DNA of 64,000 nucleotides from an uncultured Bacteroidales bacterium. GTDB lineage: Bacteria; Bacteroidota; Bacteroidia; Bacteroidales; UBA932. The position numbers were made by a program, and so were the translations under genes. Below the pieces are notes generated by a model. It made no database searches. It had not been told where the DNA came from and saw only the letters and a list, made by a program, of their open reading frames with translations. Below, one piece after another: positions 9,255-17,611 of this stretch. The stretch lies in assembly GCA_905235085.1 (NCBI GenBank), contig CAJOKD010000001.1, positions 42,248-106,247 of the forward strand. Reading direction: 5' to 3'. Every line of letters begins with the position of its first letter. The first letter of the stretch is position 1.

Positions 9255-9626
9255 TCAGGAGATTTCCTGATATGTTCCGTCAGAATAAAAAATGACGAGT
9301 TTCACTATCTTTCTATCCTTAGTTTCAGTTGCCTGATTATCAGTTTGTTGAAGCTCGTCAGAGAACAGATTCGGCTCTTGAGAATCGAATATTTGCGCAG
9401 ATTCGGCCGTACGGTTGTCTTTGTACATCCTGCCACGGCCTGAGATCAGCCATTCGAGGGAAAGGTCAGGGTAATTGCGGGCCAGGCTGTCGATAAATTC
9501 GAAGCCAGGCTTGTTGCGTCCTGACAAAACGTGGGAGACACCGGCACGTGCGACCCCAAGGGTCTCAGCGAATTTGGACTGGGAGATATTCTCAGCCGCA
9601 AGAAACTGTTGAAGTCGTTTGTTCAT
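9255..9626 (-). CDS. XRE-family helix-turn-helix regulator
   Basis: 123 residues. The N-terminal 65 form a lambda-repressor-like HTH: FLAAENISQSKFAETLGVARAGVSHVLSGRN, then EFIDSLARNYPDLSLEWLISGRG, a pattern typical of Bacteroidota XRE proteins. The C-terminal half is a polar linker ending in a short beta-like segment (KLVIFYSDGTYQEIS). A divergent 457-bp gap separates it from queA and contains two matching dyads, one 11 bp in front of this gene, so autoregulation is likely. The regulator reads toward pyrD, leaving 37 bp. Target genes are unknown. It resembles phage-type repressors, but no phage genes are nearby. Confidence 0.85.
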   Translation of the reverse strand: MNKRLQQFLAAENISQSKFAETLGVARAGVSHVLSGRNKPGFEFIDSLARNYPDLSLEWLISGRGRMYKDNRTAESAQIFDSQEPNLFSDELQQTDNQATETKDRKIVKLVIFYSDGTYQEIS

Positions 9627-9636
9627 AATCCTGATC

Positions 9637-9675
9637 TTTGTTTACAAATATAACTATAAGATTTGTAAAAACAAA
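9637..9675. promoter_or_regulatory. Candidate operator upstream of the XRE gene
   Basis: Imperfect inverted repeat TTTGTTTACAAAT (9637-9649) and ATTTGTAAAAACAAA (9661-9675), centred about 30 bp upstream of the XRE start codon. The half-site TTGTTTACA recurs in the dyad at 9970-9998. The likely ligand is the XRE protein itself (inference). Confidence 0.5.
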
Positions 9676-9969
9676 TACAAAGCTGGCGTCACAATTGTAG
9701 GCATAGTCTGGATTTTAGCGTAAATGTAGTTAAATATTAAATCAAATAAAATATTGCAAACATCTGATATTATGAGCATTAAATTACGTAATTATCATCT
9801 TGTTACCCATAATTGGGTGCCTTGCCCTTGCTGGTTACGTACAAGAGTTTAATCTTAGAGCGAGATAAAATATATAAATACTCTGATATTCAATATATTA
9901 GCAACATAACTACATCCTTATAATTTATCCTTATTGTATTTTTGTGAATTGTGGTGGAAAATTAACTAT

Positions 9970-9998
9970 TTGTTTACAGAAGTTACAAATGTAAACAA
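9970..9998. promoter_or_regulatory. Second candidate operator, upstream of the queA promoter
   Basis: Perfect 9-bp inverted repeat TTGTTTACA (9970-9978) and TGTAAACAA (9990-9998) with an 11-base spacer. It uses the same half-site as the dyad beside the XRE gene and lies about 35 bp upstream of the queA -33 box, a position that could affect queA transcription. Confidence 0.55.
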
Positions 9999-10031
9999 GA
10001 ACAAACAGGGGAGGGAGGCGGGTAATGATAA

Positions 10032-10062
10032 TTTGATATTTGTGATACTTAGGCTAAATTTG
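10032..10062 (+). promoter_or_regulatory. Promoter of queA (Bacteroidota sigma type)
   Basis: TTTG at 10032-10035, 19-base spacer, TAAATTTG at 10055-10062. This matches the Bacteroidota -33/-7 consensus TTTG and TAnnTTTG. Transcription should begin near 10067, about 17 bases before the queA ATG. Confidence 0.7.
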
Positions 10063-10083
10063 CGTGTAATTTAAAATGTCAAG

Positions 10084-11304
10084 ATGATTCCTTCGATACA
10101 GATAAAGGACTACGCTTATGACCTTCCGGACGACAGGATTGCAAAATATCCTCTGCCACACCGGGACGAATCCAAATTGCTTTGTTACCGCGATGGTTCG
10201 GTCGAAGACAAGTCATTCAAGGATCTTCCTTCTCTCCTTCCAGGTGGCTCCCTTATGGTATTCAACGACACCAAGGTCGTTCCTGCCAGGCTTCATTTCC
10301 AGAGGGAATCCGGGGCCGTAATAGAGATATTCTGCCTGGAGCCGGTCGATCCGCCGGAGTATAACACATCATTTGCTTCTGTCGATTCCTGCCGCTGGAA
10401 ATGCGTGATAGGTAATGCAAAACGCTGGAAGGGCGACGTACTTTCGCTATGCAATCCAGAAGGAGATCCAATCGTTTCTGCTATGGGCCTGAAGGCGATT
10501 CTCGTAGATCGCGTGGACAGGACTGGGACGGTAGAATTCAGATGGAATGACGGCAAGCCGTTCTCGCAGGTCCTGGAGACTTGCGGCAGCGTCCCGATTC
10601 CCCCTTATCTCAACCGCGAGACCGAGGCCATCGATACTGAACGGTACCAGACACTTTATGCAAAGATCCGTGGTTCCGTTGCGGCTCCTACCGCAGGTCT
10701 CCATTTCACTGACAGTGTCCTTGAAGATATCGATGCCAGAGGAATCAAGAGGGAAACCGTCTGCCTCCACGTAGGTGCGGGTACCTTCCTGCCGGTAAAA
10801 AGCGCGGATGTCTCCGAACATCCGATGCACAGGGAGCCTTTCACCGTATCGCTCGGCCTTCTTAAAGATATAAGGAACCGCACGGGGAGCCTTGTTGCTG
10901 TCGGTACGACTTCGGTCCGTACCTTGGAATCTCTCTATTATGTCGGTGTTAGTTGCATTGAAGGAGGTTCGCCGGCAGACGTGGGGCAGTGGGCTCCCTA
11001 TGAGAGGGTATATCCCTATACTACGGAGGAGTGCCTCGATGCTATCATCACCTACCTGGAAAAGTCTGGCTCCGAAGAGCTTGAGGTTGGGACGAGGATA
11101 ATTATCGTTCCCGGATTCCGTTTCAGGCTTACAGACATCCTCGTGACTAATTTCCATCAACCAGAAAGCACGTTGATCCTCCTGGTTTCTGCTTTTGTAG
11201 GAGGGGACTGGCGGACTATCTACGACCACGCGCTTGCGGGGGACTACCGTTTCCTGAGTTATGGGGACAGTTCCTTGCTTTTCAGGCGAGACGTTGCGCT
11301 TTAG
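10084..11304 (+). CDS. queA: S-adenosylmethionine:tRNA ribosyltransferase-isomerase QueA
   Basis: Transfers and isomerises the ribosyl part of SAM onto 7-aminomethyl-7-deazaguanine in tRNA, the step making epoxyqueuosine at the wobble position. Family signatures are DYAYDLPDDRIAKYPLPHRDESKLL at the N-terminus, MVFNDTKVVPARL, SVAAPTAGLHFT and VTNFHQPESTLILLVSAF near the end. At 406 residues it is longer than E. coli QueA (356); Bacteroidota versions often carry inserts in the middle barrel. No other queuosine genes are visible nearby. It has its own promoter behind the XRE intergenic region, and the promoter of the next gene lies in its 3' end. Confidence 0.94.
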   Translation: MIPSIQIKDYAYDLPDDRIAKYPLPHRDESKLLCYRDGSVEDKSFKDLPSLLPGGSLMVFNDTKVVPARLHFQRESGAVIEIFCLEPVDPPEYNTSFASVDSCRWKCVIGNAKRWKGDVLSLCNPEGDPIVSAMGLKAILVDRVDRTGTVEFRWNDGKPFSQVLETCGSVPIPPYLNRETEAIDTERYQTLYAKIRGSVAAPTAGLHFTDSVLEDIDARGIKRETVCLHVGAGTFLPVKSADVSEHPMHREPFTVSLGLLKDIRNRTGSLVAVGTTSVRTLESLYYVGVSCIEGGSPADVGQWAPYERVYPYTTEECLDAIITYLEKSGSEELEVGTRIIIVPGFRFRLTDILVTNFHQPESTLILLVSAFVGGDWRTIYDHALAGDYRFLSYGDSSLLFRRDVAL

Positions 11305-11324
11305 CCGGAGAATTGCTATATTTG
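11293..11324 (+). promoter_or_regulatory. Promoter of the acyltransferase gene, inside the 3' end of queA
   Basis: GTTG at 11293-11296, 20-base spacer, TATATTTG at 11317-11324, a good Bacteroidota -7 box. It lies 23 bp before the ATG at 11348. Confidence 0.5.
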
Positions 11325-11347
11325 TTATTTGAGAAAAGTCCGAACCT

Positions 11348-12520
11348 ATGGCTGATATTTCCGAATTCGAAAGCATATGCCCTTACAGCGACGAGGAAGC
11401 AGTCGAGGCTTTGCAAAAAGTGGCGAACCATCCTGCCGTACTCGCTATCTCCGAATACCTTTTTCCGGAGGAGAAGATGACCTACCTGCGGGATGCACTC
11501 AAGCAGGTCAACAGCATCGACGAATTCCAGGAGGCAGTTATGAACAAGGCGGTCAACTGGTGCATCGACCATACCATCCATAATTTCTCCTATGATGGCA
11601 TATCATACATCAAGGGGATGCGCGGCAAGTTCGTGGCTATGTCCAACCACAGGGACATAATCCTCGATCCTGCCATCACCCAGGCCGTATTCTTCCGCAA
11701 CGGGATTCCCCTCACCGAAATCTGCGTAGGAGACAATCTGATCAAGCAGAGCAAGACCGTCGAGTACCTTCTCCGTTCGAACAGGATGATCAAGGTCATC
11801 CGCGGAATCTCCGCCAGGGAACTCTACCTTTCTTCCCAGGTCCTGTCCAAGTACATCAGGCAGACCATCACCTCCGGCAAGGCGTCGATATGGCTGGCAC
11901 AGAGGCAGGGAAGGACCAAGGATGGAATCGATACCACCGAGCAGGGCCTCCTGAAGATGCTCGATATGAGCGGGACTAAGTCCTTCAAGGAGAATTTCCT
12001 GGAACTCAACATCATACCTTTGAGCATTTCCTACGAATATGAGCCTTGCGACATCCGCAAGGCGCGTGAGATATTGATCTCCCGCACTCAGAAATACGTC
12101 AAGTCACACGACGAGGATATGCACAGCATCGTGATGGGTATACGCCAGAACAAGGGCAACGTCCATCTCAATTTCGGTCTACCACTTACTGAAGACGAGA
12201 TAGAAATCGCTTCGAAATGCGACAAGAACGACCGTTACCAGTCCATCCGCTATGCTGTGGACAAGCGAGTGATCGCAGGGTATCACCTCTGGAAGACGAA
12301 TTACATTGCGTATGACCTCGTCAATCACAGTTACAAGTATTCGGACCTGTACAAGCACGAGGATGTAGAAGCTTTCACGGCTTATACGGAGCACAGGTTG
12401 GACAAGGTGGAGCGCAGGCTGAACCGTGAGGATCTTCGCGAGATATTCCTCAGGATATATGCCAATCCGGTGGTTTCCAAGGAAAGACTGGCGACAGGTG
12501 AACCTCTAAGGCAGGAATAG
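11348..12520 (+). CDS. 1-acylglycerol-3-phosphate acyltransferase family protein (PlsC-like)
   Basis: 390-residue protein with a glycerolipid acyltransferase core. SNHRDIILDPA matches the catalytic NHxxxxD motif (block I), and WLAQRQGRTKDG corresponds to the phosphate-binding block III (EG/QG..R..G). Helical regions flank the core, and no membrane helix is obvious. It probably acylates lysophosphatidate or a related lipid at the inner membrane. It differs from classical PlsC (about 240 residues) by long N- and C-terminal extensions, as in the larger Bacteroidota family. The downstream antiporter starts three bases after its stop, so the two are co-transcribed. The acyl acceptor is not determinable here. 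Confidence 0.82.
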   Translation: MADISEFESICPYSDEEAVEALQKVANHPAVLAISEYLFPEEKMTYLRDALKQVNSIDEFQEAVMNKAVNWCIDHTIHNFSYDGISYIKGMRGKFVAMSNHRDIILDPAITQAVFFRNGIPLTEICVGDNLIKQSKTVEYLLRSNRMIKVIRGISARELYLSSQVLSKYIRQTITSGKASIWLAQRQGRTKDGIDTTEQGLLKMLDMSGTKSFKENFLELNIIPLSISYEYEPCDIRKAREILISRTQKYVKSHDEDMHSIVMGIRQNKGNVHLNFGLPLTEDEIEIASKCDKNDRYQSIRYAVDKRVIAGYHLWKTNYIAYDLVNHSYKYSDLYKHEDVEAFTAYTEHRLDKVERRLNREDLREIFLRIYANPVVSKERLATGEPLRQE

Positions 12521-12523
12521 GAG

Positions 12524-13519
12524 ATGGGATTGCAGATATCGATCTTGATTGCAGGTCTGCTGCTCGTTGTCTTCGGAGCTGACTGGCTCGTCGATGGTTC
12601 ATCGGCTATTGCAAGGAAAGCAGGTCTGAGCGAATTCGTGATCGGACTGACCATCATAGGGATCGGTACCTCGATGCCGGAACTCGTGGTAAGCCTTACA
12701 GGCGCGTTGAAGGGCAGTTCCGACATCGCCATCGGCAACGTAGTGGGTTCCAATATATTCAATGTCCTCCTCATCCTGGGTCTGACTGCCGTCATACGGC
12801 CGATAGGGATCACCAGGACTAACCGGAGGCAGGATATTCCTCTCAACCTGATCGTCTGTTTACTCCTGATTATCTGCGGGTATCATTTCACTTTGTTCCG
12901 TATCGGCAGGGATGACATCCTGTCCAGGTTCGACGGAATCCTTTTCCTGACCCTCTTTGCCATGTATATGTACTTTTCCTTCAAGAACGGGAAAGAAGAA
13001 GCAGAAACCTCGGAAGGAAGCGAGACGAAAGAGACGCAGCGTCCGCTTGGAATAGCGATCCTGATGGTCGCCGCCGGTCTTGCAGCCCTTGTATTCGGGG
13101 GCGACAAGTTCGTGGATTCAGCGAGGACGATCGCCGGAATGCTTGGCATAAGCGACAAGTTCATAGCCGTTACCATCCTCGCAGGAGGCACCTCCATGCC
13201 TGAGCTGGTAACCTGTGTCGTCGCGGCTTTCAAGAAGAAGGACCAGCTGGCCCTGGGAAACATCCTCGGATCCAACATTTCCAATATCCTCCTTATCCTC
13301 GGATCTTCCTCCGTGGTCTATCGCAGGCTTCCGGGAGGTCCCGAAGGGCTTTCTTTCGGAGGTATGACCGTTGCCGACCTGGGTATCCTGATACTGAGTT
13401 CCTTGCTTCTCTGGTCGAGTTCATACACCGGCCGGAAGGATACTATCGACCGTGCCGACGGGTCCGTGTTCCTGACTTGCTTCGCTGTCTATATGGTAAT
13501 CCTTTTCCATCAGCTCTGA
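12524..13519 (+). CDS. Calcium/sodium antiporter, CaCA family (YrbG-like)
   Basis: Integral inner-membrane cation exchanger of 331 residues with the two inverted alpha repeats of the CaCA family. Repeat 1 has IGIGTSMPELVVSLTGA and GNVVGSNIFNVLLILG; repeat 2 has AGGTSMPELVTCVVAAF and GNILGSNISNILLILG. About ten hydrophobic segments are separated by a charged cytoplasmic loop (KEEAETSEGSETKETQ, near residues 160-175). It is likely to expel Ca2+ in exchange for Na+, though ion specificity is inferred from the family. It follows the acyltransferase by three bases. Confidence 0.92.
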   Translation: MGLQISILIAGLLLVVFGADWLVDGSSAIARKAGLSEFVIGLTIIGIGTSMPELVVSLTGALKGSSDIAIGNVVGSNIFNVLLILGLTAVIRPIGITRTNRRQDIPLNLIVCLLLIICGYHFTLFRIGRDDILSRFDGILFLTLFAMYMYFSFKNGKEEAETSEGSETKETQRPLGIAILMVAAGLAALVFGGDKFVDSARTIAGMLGISDKFIAVTILAGGTSMPELVTCVVAAFKKKDQLALGNILGSNISNILLILGSSSVVYRRLPGGPEGLSFGGMTVADLGILILSSLLLWSSSYTGRKDTIDRADGSVFLTCFAVYMVILFHQL

Positions 13520-13540
13520 TAATCCAAATATGTCTACAAT

Positions 13541-14827
13541 ATGAAATTCCAGCCTACAAAGTACCAACTGATGAACGTGGGGACCGGGAGGGTCTTCGAA
13601 GATACGTTCTGGGCGCTTGGTGATCCTGAAGCTCCTGCACCTTCATTGGTCAGGGCAGTCTATGAAGATGAACGATTCAATCCCAGGGACGACCTCCGCG
13701 GCCTGTACCGTTATGCCGGATGGCTTCCTATCAACAGGACCCTGAGGCATTCGCACGCCCCGGTGACATACAAGAGCAAGGGACTTGCGGACCTGCTTGG
13801 AATGCGCAACTTGTACATAACCCTTTCGGGATACGTGCCCAAGAGGGGAGCGAAGATGGAAACCTGCTCCTTCAAGGAGACGGAGGCTTTCTCCGTCTGT
13901 GCGAGACTGCCGAAGAACGACAAGCATATCCTGGTCGTCCAGTCGGCCGGCAACACTGCAAGGGCTTTCGCCAGGGTATGTTCGGACAATGACATTCCTA
14001 TAGTAATATGCATCCCGAACGACAATATCAGCGACCTGTGGTTCACGAGGCGCCTCAAGTCCTGTGTGAAGGTGATAGCCACCCCTCACGGTACCGATTA
14101 TTACGATGCGATAGCTCTTGGAGAGAAGCTTGCCAAGGATCCACGCTACCTGCTCGAGGGCGGAGCCAAGAACGTCGCCAGAAGGGATGGAATGGGTACT
14201 ACGGTACTGAGCGCCGTGGAGAAGATCGGCCGCATTCCGGACGCTTATTTCCAGGCAGTCGGCAGTGGAACAGGCGCCGTAGCTGCCTGGGAGAATGCCT
14301 GCAGGCTCGAGAAAGACGGCCGGTTCGGCAAGAACAATATGCGTGTCTACTGCGTACAGAATGCTCCGTACACCCTGATGTACGATTCCTGGAAATCAGG
14401 GTCTCGGGAACTAGTACCGATCACTCCGGAAGAGTCCCGCAAGAATGCGGAAATCATTCTCGCCAAGGTACTTTCCAACAGGAAACCGCCTTACAGCCTC
14501 GCAGGAGGGGTATTCGACACCGTGAAGGCATCAGGCGGAGACTTCTACAAAGTCACCAATGACGAGGTAGTGTACTGGATGCTCCAGTATTTCAACAAGG
14601 AAGGGTACGATATATTCCCGGCTGCTGCATCCGCTGTGGCGGCCGTCAAAAAGGCTGTCGATGAGGGAACGGTAGGGAAGGACGAGACCGTGATGCTCAA
14701 CATCACGGGTGCGGGAATGCTGAACGCCACCAGCGTTGGTTTCGAACTTAAGGAACCTGACCTCGTGATGAGTACGGACCTTTCCGCTGAGGAAGTGATC
14801 TGCAGCGTTGACCGTTTGTTCAGGTAA
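13541..14827 (+). CDS. Probable cysteate synthase (threonine-synthase-like PLP enzyme)
   Basis: 428-residue fold-type II PLP enzyme related to threonine synthase. The PLP lysine is probably K112 in ETCSFKETEA, and the substrate/phosphate loop is VVQSAGNTARA (132-142). The pattern KRGAKMETCSFKE and the absence of the usual threonine synthase N-terminal domain fit the cysteate synthase branch, which makes L-cysteate from O-phosphoserine and sulfite. In Bacteroidota such enzymes supply cysteate for sulfonolipids; in methanogens the product leads to coenzyme M. A plain threonine synthase or other beta-replacing enzyme remains possible. It starts 21 bp after the antiporter and its stop abuts that of rlmD on the other strand with no gap. 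Confidence 0.7.
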   Translation: MKFQPTKYQLMNVGTGRVFEDTFWALGDPEAPAPSLVRAVYEDERFNPRDDLRGLYRYAGWLPINRTLRHSHAPVTYKSKGLADLLGMRNLYITLSGYVPKRGAKMETCSFKETEAFSVCARLPKNDKHILVVQSAGNTARAFARVCSDNDIPIVICIPNDNISDLWFTRRLKSCVKVIATPHGTDYYDAIALGEKLAKDPRYLLEGGAKNVARRDGMGTTVLSAVEKIGRIPDAYFQAVGSGTGAVAAWENACRLEKDGRFGKNNMRVYCVQNAPYTLMYDSWKSGSRELVPITPEESRKNAEIILAKVLSNRKPPYSLAGGVFDTVKASGGDFYKVTNDEVVYWMLQYFNKEGYDIFPAAASAVAAVKKAVDEGTVGKDETVMLNITGAGMLNATSVGFELKEPDLVMSTDLSAEEVICSVDRLFR

Positions 14828-16237
14828 TCACTTTCTGAGAGCGAGTGCGCAGACGTTTTCTACGTGCTGCGTATGCGGGAACATATCCACAGGCTGGACT
14901 GCCGTTATATCGTATTTTTCGCACAGGATCGCGAGGTCGCGGGCCTGTGAGGCAGGATTGCAGCTTACATAGACGATACGGGCAGGGGAGGCGTCCAGTA
15001 TGACCTGTGCTACGTCGGGATGTATCCCGGCCCGAGGAGGGTCGAGTATTATGACGTCCGGGCGGCCGTGTTCTTCAATGAAGCTGGAATCCAGGACGTC
15101 TTTCATATCACCGGCGAAGAATTCGCAGTTTGTGATGCCGTTGGCCACGGCGTTCTTCCGGGCATCTTCGATCGCTTCCGGTACATATTCGATTCCTATC
15201 ACCTTCCTGGCCTTCCTGGATACGAACTGGGCGATGGTTCCGGTACCCGTGTAGAGGTCGTATACAATCTCGTCACCGGTGAGTCCGGCGAATTCCCGGG
15301 CGACGCCGTACAGTTTCAGGGCCTGCTCGCTGTTGGTCTGGTAGAATGACTTCGGACCGATCCTGAAAGTGAGGCCTTCCATCTTCTCGGTAATGGTCTC
15401 AGAACCCTTGTAAAGGATGCATTCCTGATCTCCGATGGAATCGTTTAACTTATTGTTAATTACGTAATAAAGTGATGTTATTTCAGGGAAAGCTTCCGCT
15501 ATGGCATCAAGCATTTTCTCCCTGTCTTCCCGGGCTTCGTAGAAGAAGCACATTATCACCATCAGGTCGCCGGTATCTGTGGTCCTGATGAACATATTCC
15601 GAACGAAACCCACGTTGTTGCGTATGTCGAAGAAATCCAGCCTGTTCCTGACGGCATATTCACGGCAGAACAGGCGGATGTCGTTGGAAGGGTCCTTCTG
15701 GAGGTAGCAATGCTTGATGTCCAGGACTTTGTCGAAAAACTTGCCTACGTGGAAGCCGAGACCGGCTCTTTCGGCTTCCGGAACGCTCTCGGGATCTTCT
15801 CCTTTAAGGAACCAGCGCTTCGATGAATAGGTGAATTCCAACTTATTGCGATAATAGCGTGTCTTGTCGGAAGGAAGCGTAGGCCTGATTTCAGGAACCT
15901 GCAGGTGCCCGAGGCGCACAAGCTGGTCTTCGACCTGCTTGCGTTTGGCTTCCAGCTGGAGCTGATAGGGTAGCGGCTGCCATTTGCAACCGCCGCATAT
16001 TCCGAAATGCTCGCAGAACGGCTCGAGGCGGTCCGGCGAAGGCTGGACGATCTTTTCTATGAAACCTTCGTAGTAGTTCTTGCTTTTCTTGGTTATCCTG
16101 ATGTTCACGACGTCTCCCGGTACTGCGAACGGTACGAAAACCACAGCACCGTTCCAGTGGGTGAGTGCCTTGCCTTCGGCAGCACAAGCTTCTATCGTCA
16201 GGTTCTCAAGCAGGAGGTCGACTCTTTTCCTTGACAT
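14828..16237 (-). CDS. rlmD: 23S rRNA (uracil-C5)-methyltransferase, RlmD/RumA family
   Basis: SAM-dependent m5U methyltransferase of 469 residues. The N-terminal TRAM domain (about 1-65) is followed by the iron-sulfur motif CEHFGICGGCKWQ, with a further Cys near HCYLQ. The methyltransferase domain shows YDLYTGTGTIAQF (SAM site) and ILDPPRAG. The catalytic cysteine is in VYVSCNPASQARDL. The exact target (23S U1939 or U747) is not decided by sequence alone. It lies 38 bp downstream of the flavodiiron gene on the same strand and ends directly against the cysteate synthase stop, with no room for a terminator between them. Confidence 0.9.
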   Translation of the reverse strand: MSRKRVDLLLENLTIEACAAEGKALTHWNGAVVFVPFAVPGDVVNIRITKKSKNYYEGFIEKIVQPSPDRLEPFCEHFGICGGCKWQPLPYQLQLEAKRKQVEDQLVRLGHLQVPEIRPTLPSDKTRYYRNKLEFTYSSKRWFLKGEDPESVPEAERAGLGFHVGKFFDKVLDIKHCYLQKDPSNDIRLFCREYAVRNRLDFFDIRNNVGFVRNMFIRTTDTGDLMVIMCFFYEAREDREKMLDAIAEAFPEITSLYYVINNKLNDSIGDQECILYKGSETITEKMEGLTFRIGPKSFYQTNSEQALKLYGVAREFAGLTGDEIVYDLYTGTGTIAQFVSRKARKVIGIEYVPEAIEDARKNAVANGITNCEFFAGDMKDVLDSSFIEEHGRPDVIILDPPRAGIHPDVAQVILDASPARIVYVSCNPASQARDLAILCEKYDITAVQPVDMFPHTQHVENVCALALRK

Positions 16238-16275
16238 CGCTAACTTAACATAATATAAATTGTGTAACAGAAGTA

Positions 16276-17442
16276 CTAATTTGGCTGTACGAGGGCAGAA
16301 ATGGCTCCCGCATCGAATTTAGAAGGATCATAACCCTGTTTGAAGGTCACTCCTTCGCTGAGAATCTCGAATCCAGCGGTGCTGGCCATCTCGTTGAGCA
16401 ATTTCACGCTTGCAGGAACCCAGCTGCAGGATCCGAACGCGAAGAATCTCCGGTTCTTTACCTGACGGTCGCATATTCCCTCCATCAGTTGGCGGACCGG
16501 CGGGAATATTCCGTTGTTGTAAGTCGGAGATCCGAGAATGATCGTGTCGAATTTGAAAACGTCGCGGAGCGCGAATGAATAGTTCTCTTCGGTCAAATCG
16601 TGTACGGCACACGGTATTCCACGTCTTGATATGGCTTCTGCAAGCGCCAGGGCTGCTTTTTCGGTATTTCCGTACATCGATCCATATGCCAGGCAGACCC
16701 CGTGGGACGCCTCATATCGGCTTAACTTATCATAATATTGTATGACATCTGCGATCCGTTTCTCCCAAACCGGGCCGTGGGTGCTGCAAATCCGGCCGAT
16801 TTCCAGCCCTCCGAGCTTTTTCAATGCCGACTGGACAGGACTCGCGTATTTTCCGACTATGCTCGCGTAATATCGCGTCATCTCGTCCTTATATTCTCCG
16901 AAAGTATCTAATCCTGAGTCAGTTACGTAATTTCCAACCGCCTTGAAGGTGCCGAATGCATCGCCGCTGAACAGGGTTTTCTCCTCGGGACACCAGGTGA
17001 CCATTGTCTCAGGCCAGTGAACCATCGGGACCATAAAGAATTGAAGCGTGGATGCACCCAGGGACAGGGACTCCCCTTCCTTTATGGTCATCACATTCTC
17101 TGTCAAACCGTTGAATCCCTCTATCATAGGGACTGCCTTCTGGTTTGTAACTATCGTACAATCAGGATATTCCTGTCTGATAGCTGCCTGGAGTGCGCTG
17201 TGGTCCGGCTCCATATGGTTGACTATGAGATAGTCTATCTTCCTATCCCCTATCTCCTGTTTGATATTCGCCAGGAATCCTTCCTTGAACGCTGCCGCCG
17301 CAGTATCGATCAAGGCTATCTTCTCATCTACCACCAGATATGAATTGTAGCTTACTCCGTACGGGAGCGGCCATTGACGTTCGAACAGTACAGTGCTCAG
17401 GTCGTTGACACCTACATACCGGATTCTATCGGTTAGTTTCAT
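16276..17442 (-). CDS. Flavodiiron protein (A-type flavoprotein, O2/NO reductase)
   Basis: 388-residue class A flavodiiron protein that reduces O2 to water or NO to N2O in the cytoplasm, protecting anaerobes. The N-terminal metallo-beta-lactamase-like domain binds the diiron site: H76, E78, D80 and H81 in NHMEPDHS, a later His in MVHWPETM, Asp in FSGDAFG and His in CSTHGPVW. The C-terminal flavodoxin domain has the FMN loop YGSMYGNTEKAA and the LGSPTYNNGIFPPV segment. No fused rubredoxin is present, so an external electron donor is needed. This fits an obligate anaerobe lifestyle. A TAAATTTG -7 box (minus strand, 17482-17475) lies upstream. Confidence 0.93.
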   Translation of the reverse strand: MKLTDRIRYVGVNDLSTVLFERQWPLPYGVSYNSYLVVDEKIALIDTAAAAFKEGFLANIKQEIGDRKIDYLIVNHMEPDHSALQAAIRQEYPDCTIVTNQKAVPMIEGFNGLTENVMTIKEGESLSLGASTLQFFMVPMVHWPETMVTWCPEEKTLFSGDAFGTFKAVGNYVTDSGLDTFGEYKDEMTRYYASIVGKYASPVQSALKKLGGLEIGRICSTHGPVWEKRIADVIQYYDKLSRYEASHGVCLAYGSMYGNTEKAALALAEAISRRGIPCAVHDLTEENYSFALRDVFKFDTIILGSPTYNNGIFPPVRQLMEGICDRQVKNRRFFAFGSCSWVPASVKLLNEMASTAGFEILSEGVTFKQGYDPSKFDAGAISALVQPN

Positions 17443-17611
17443 TTCAGTTCTATAAAGCTTTGTTCTGTGGAATGCAAATTTACGAAACTTATTCCTCTTT
17501 TTGTTAAATTTGTATCTGCAGTCGTCTTTTTTAGCGAAAGATGGACCATAACAAAAAAGTTATACAATCAAACATTATTGTTTTACTGACTGATTATTAG
17601 ATTTATAATAT

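Larger units (their letters stand above)
9627..10083. other. AT-rich divergent intergenic region between XRE gene and queA
   Basis: 457 bp without a gene, much richer in A/T than its flanks. It holds two related dyads (9637-9675 and 9970-9998), the queA promoter (10032-10062), another -7-like TATTTTTG at 9937-9944 and a small 5-bp hairpin at 9805-9818. No coding frame, tRNA or riboswitch was recognised. Confidence 0.6.

Noticed and set aside
9805..9818. Small hairpin in the XRE/queA gap as a riboswitch or small RNA
   Set aside because: Only a 5-bp stem with a 4-base loop; no known riboswitch motif and no terminator follows.
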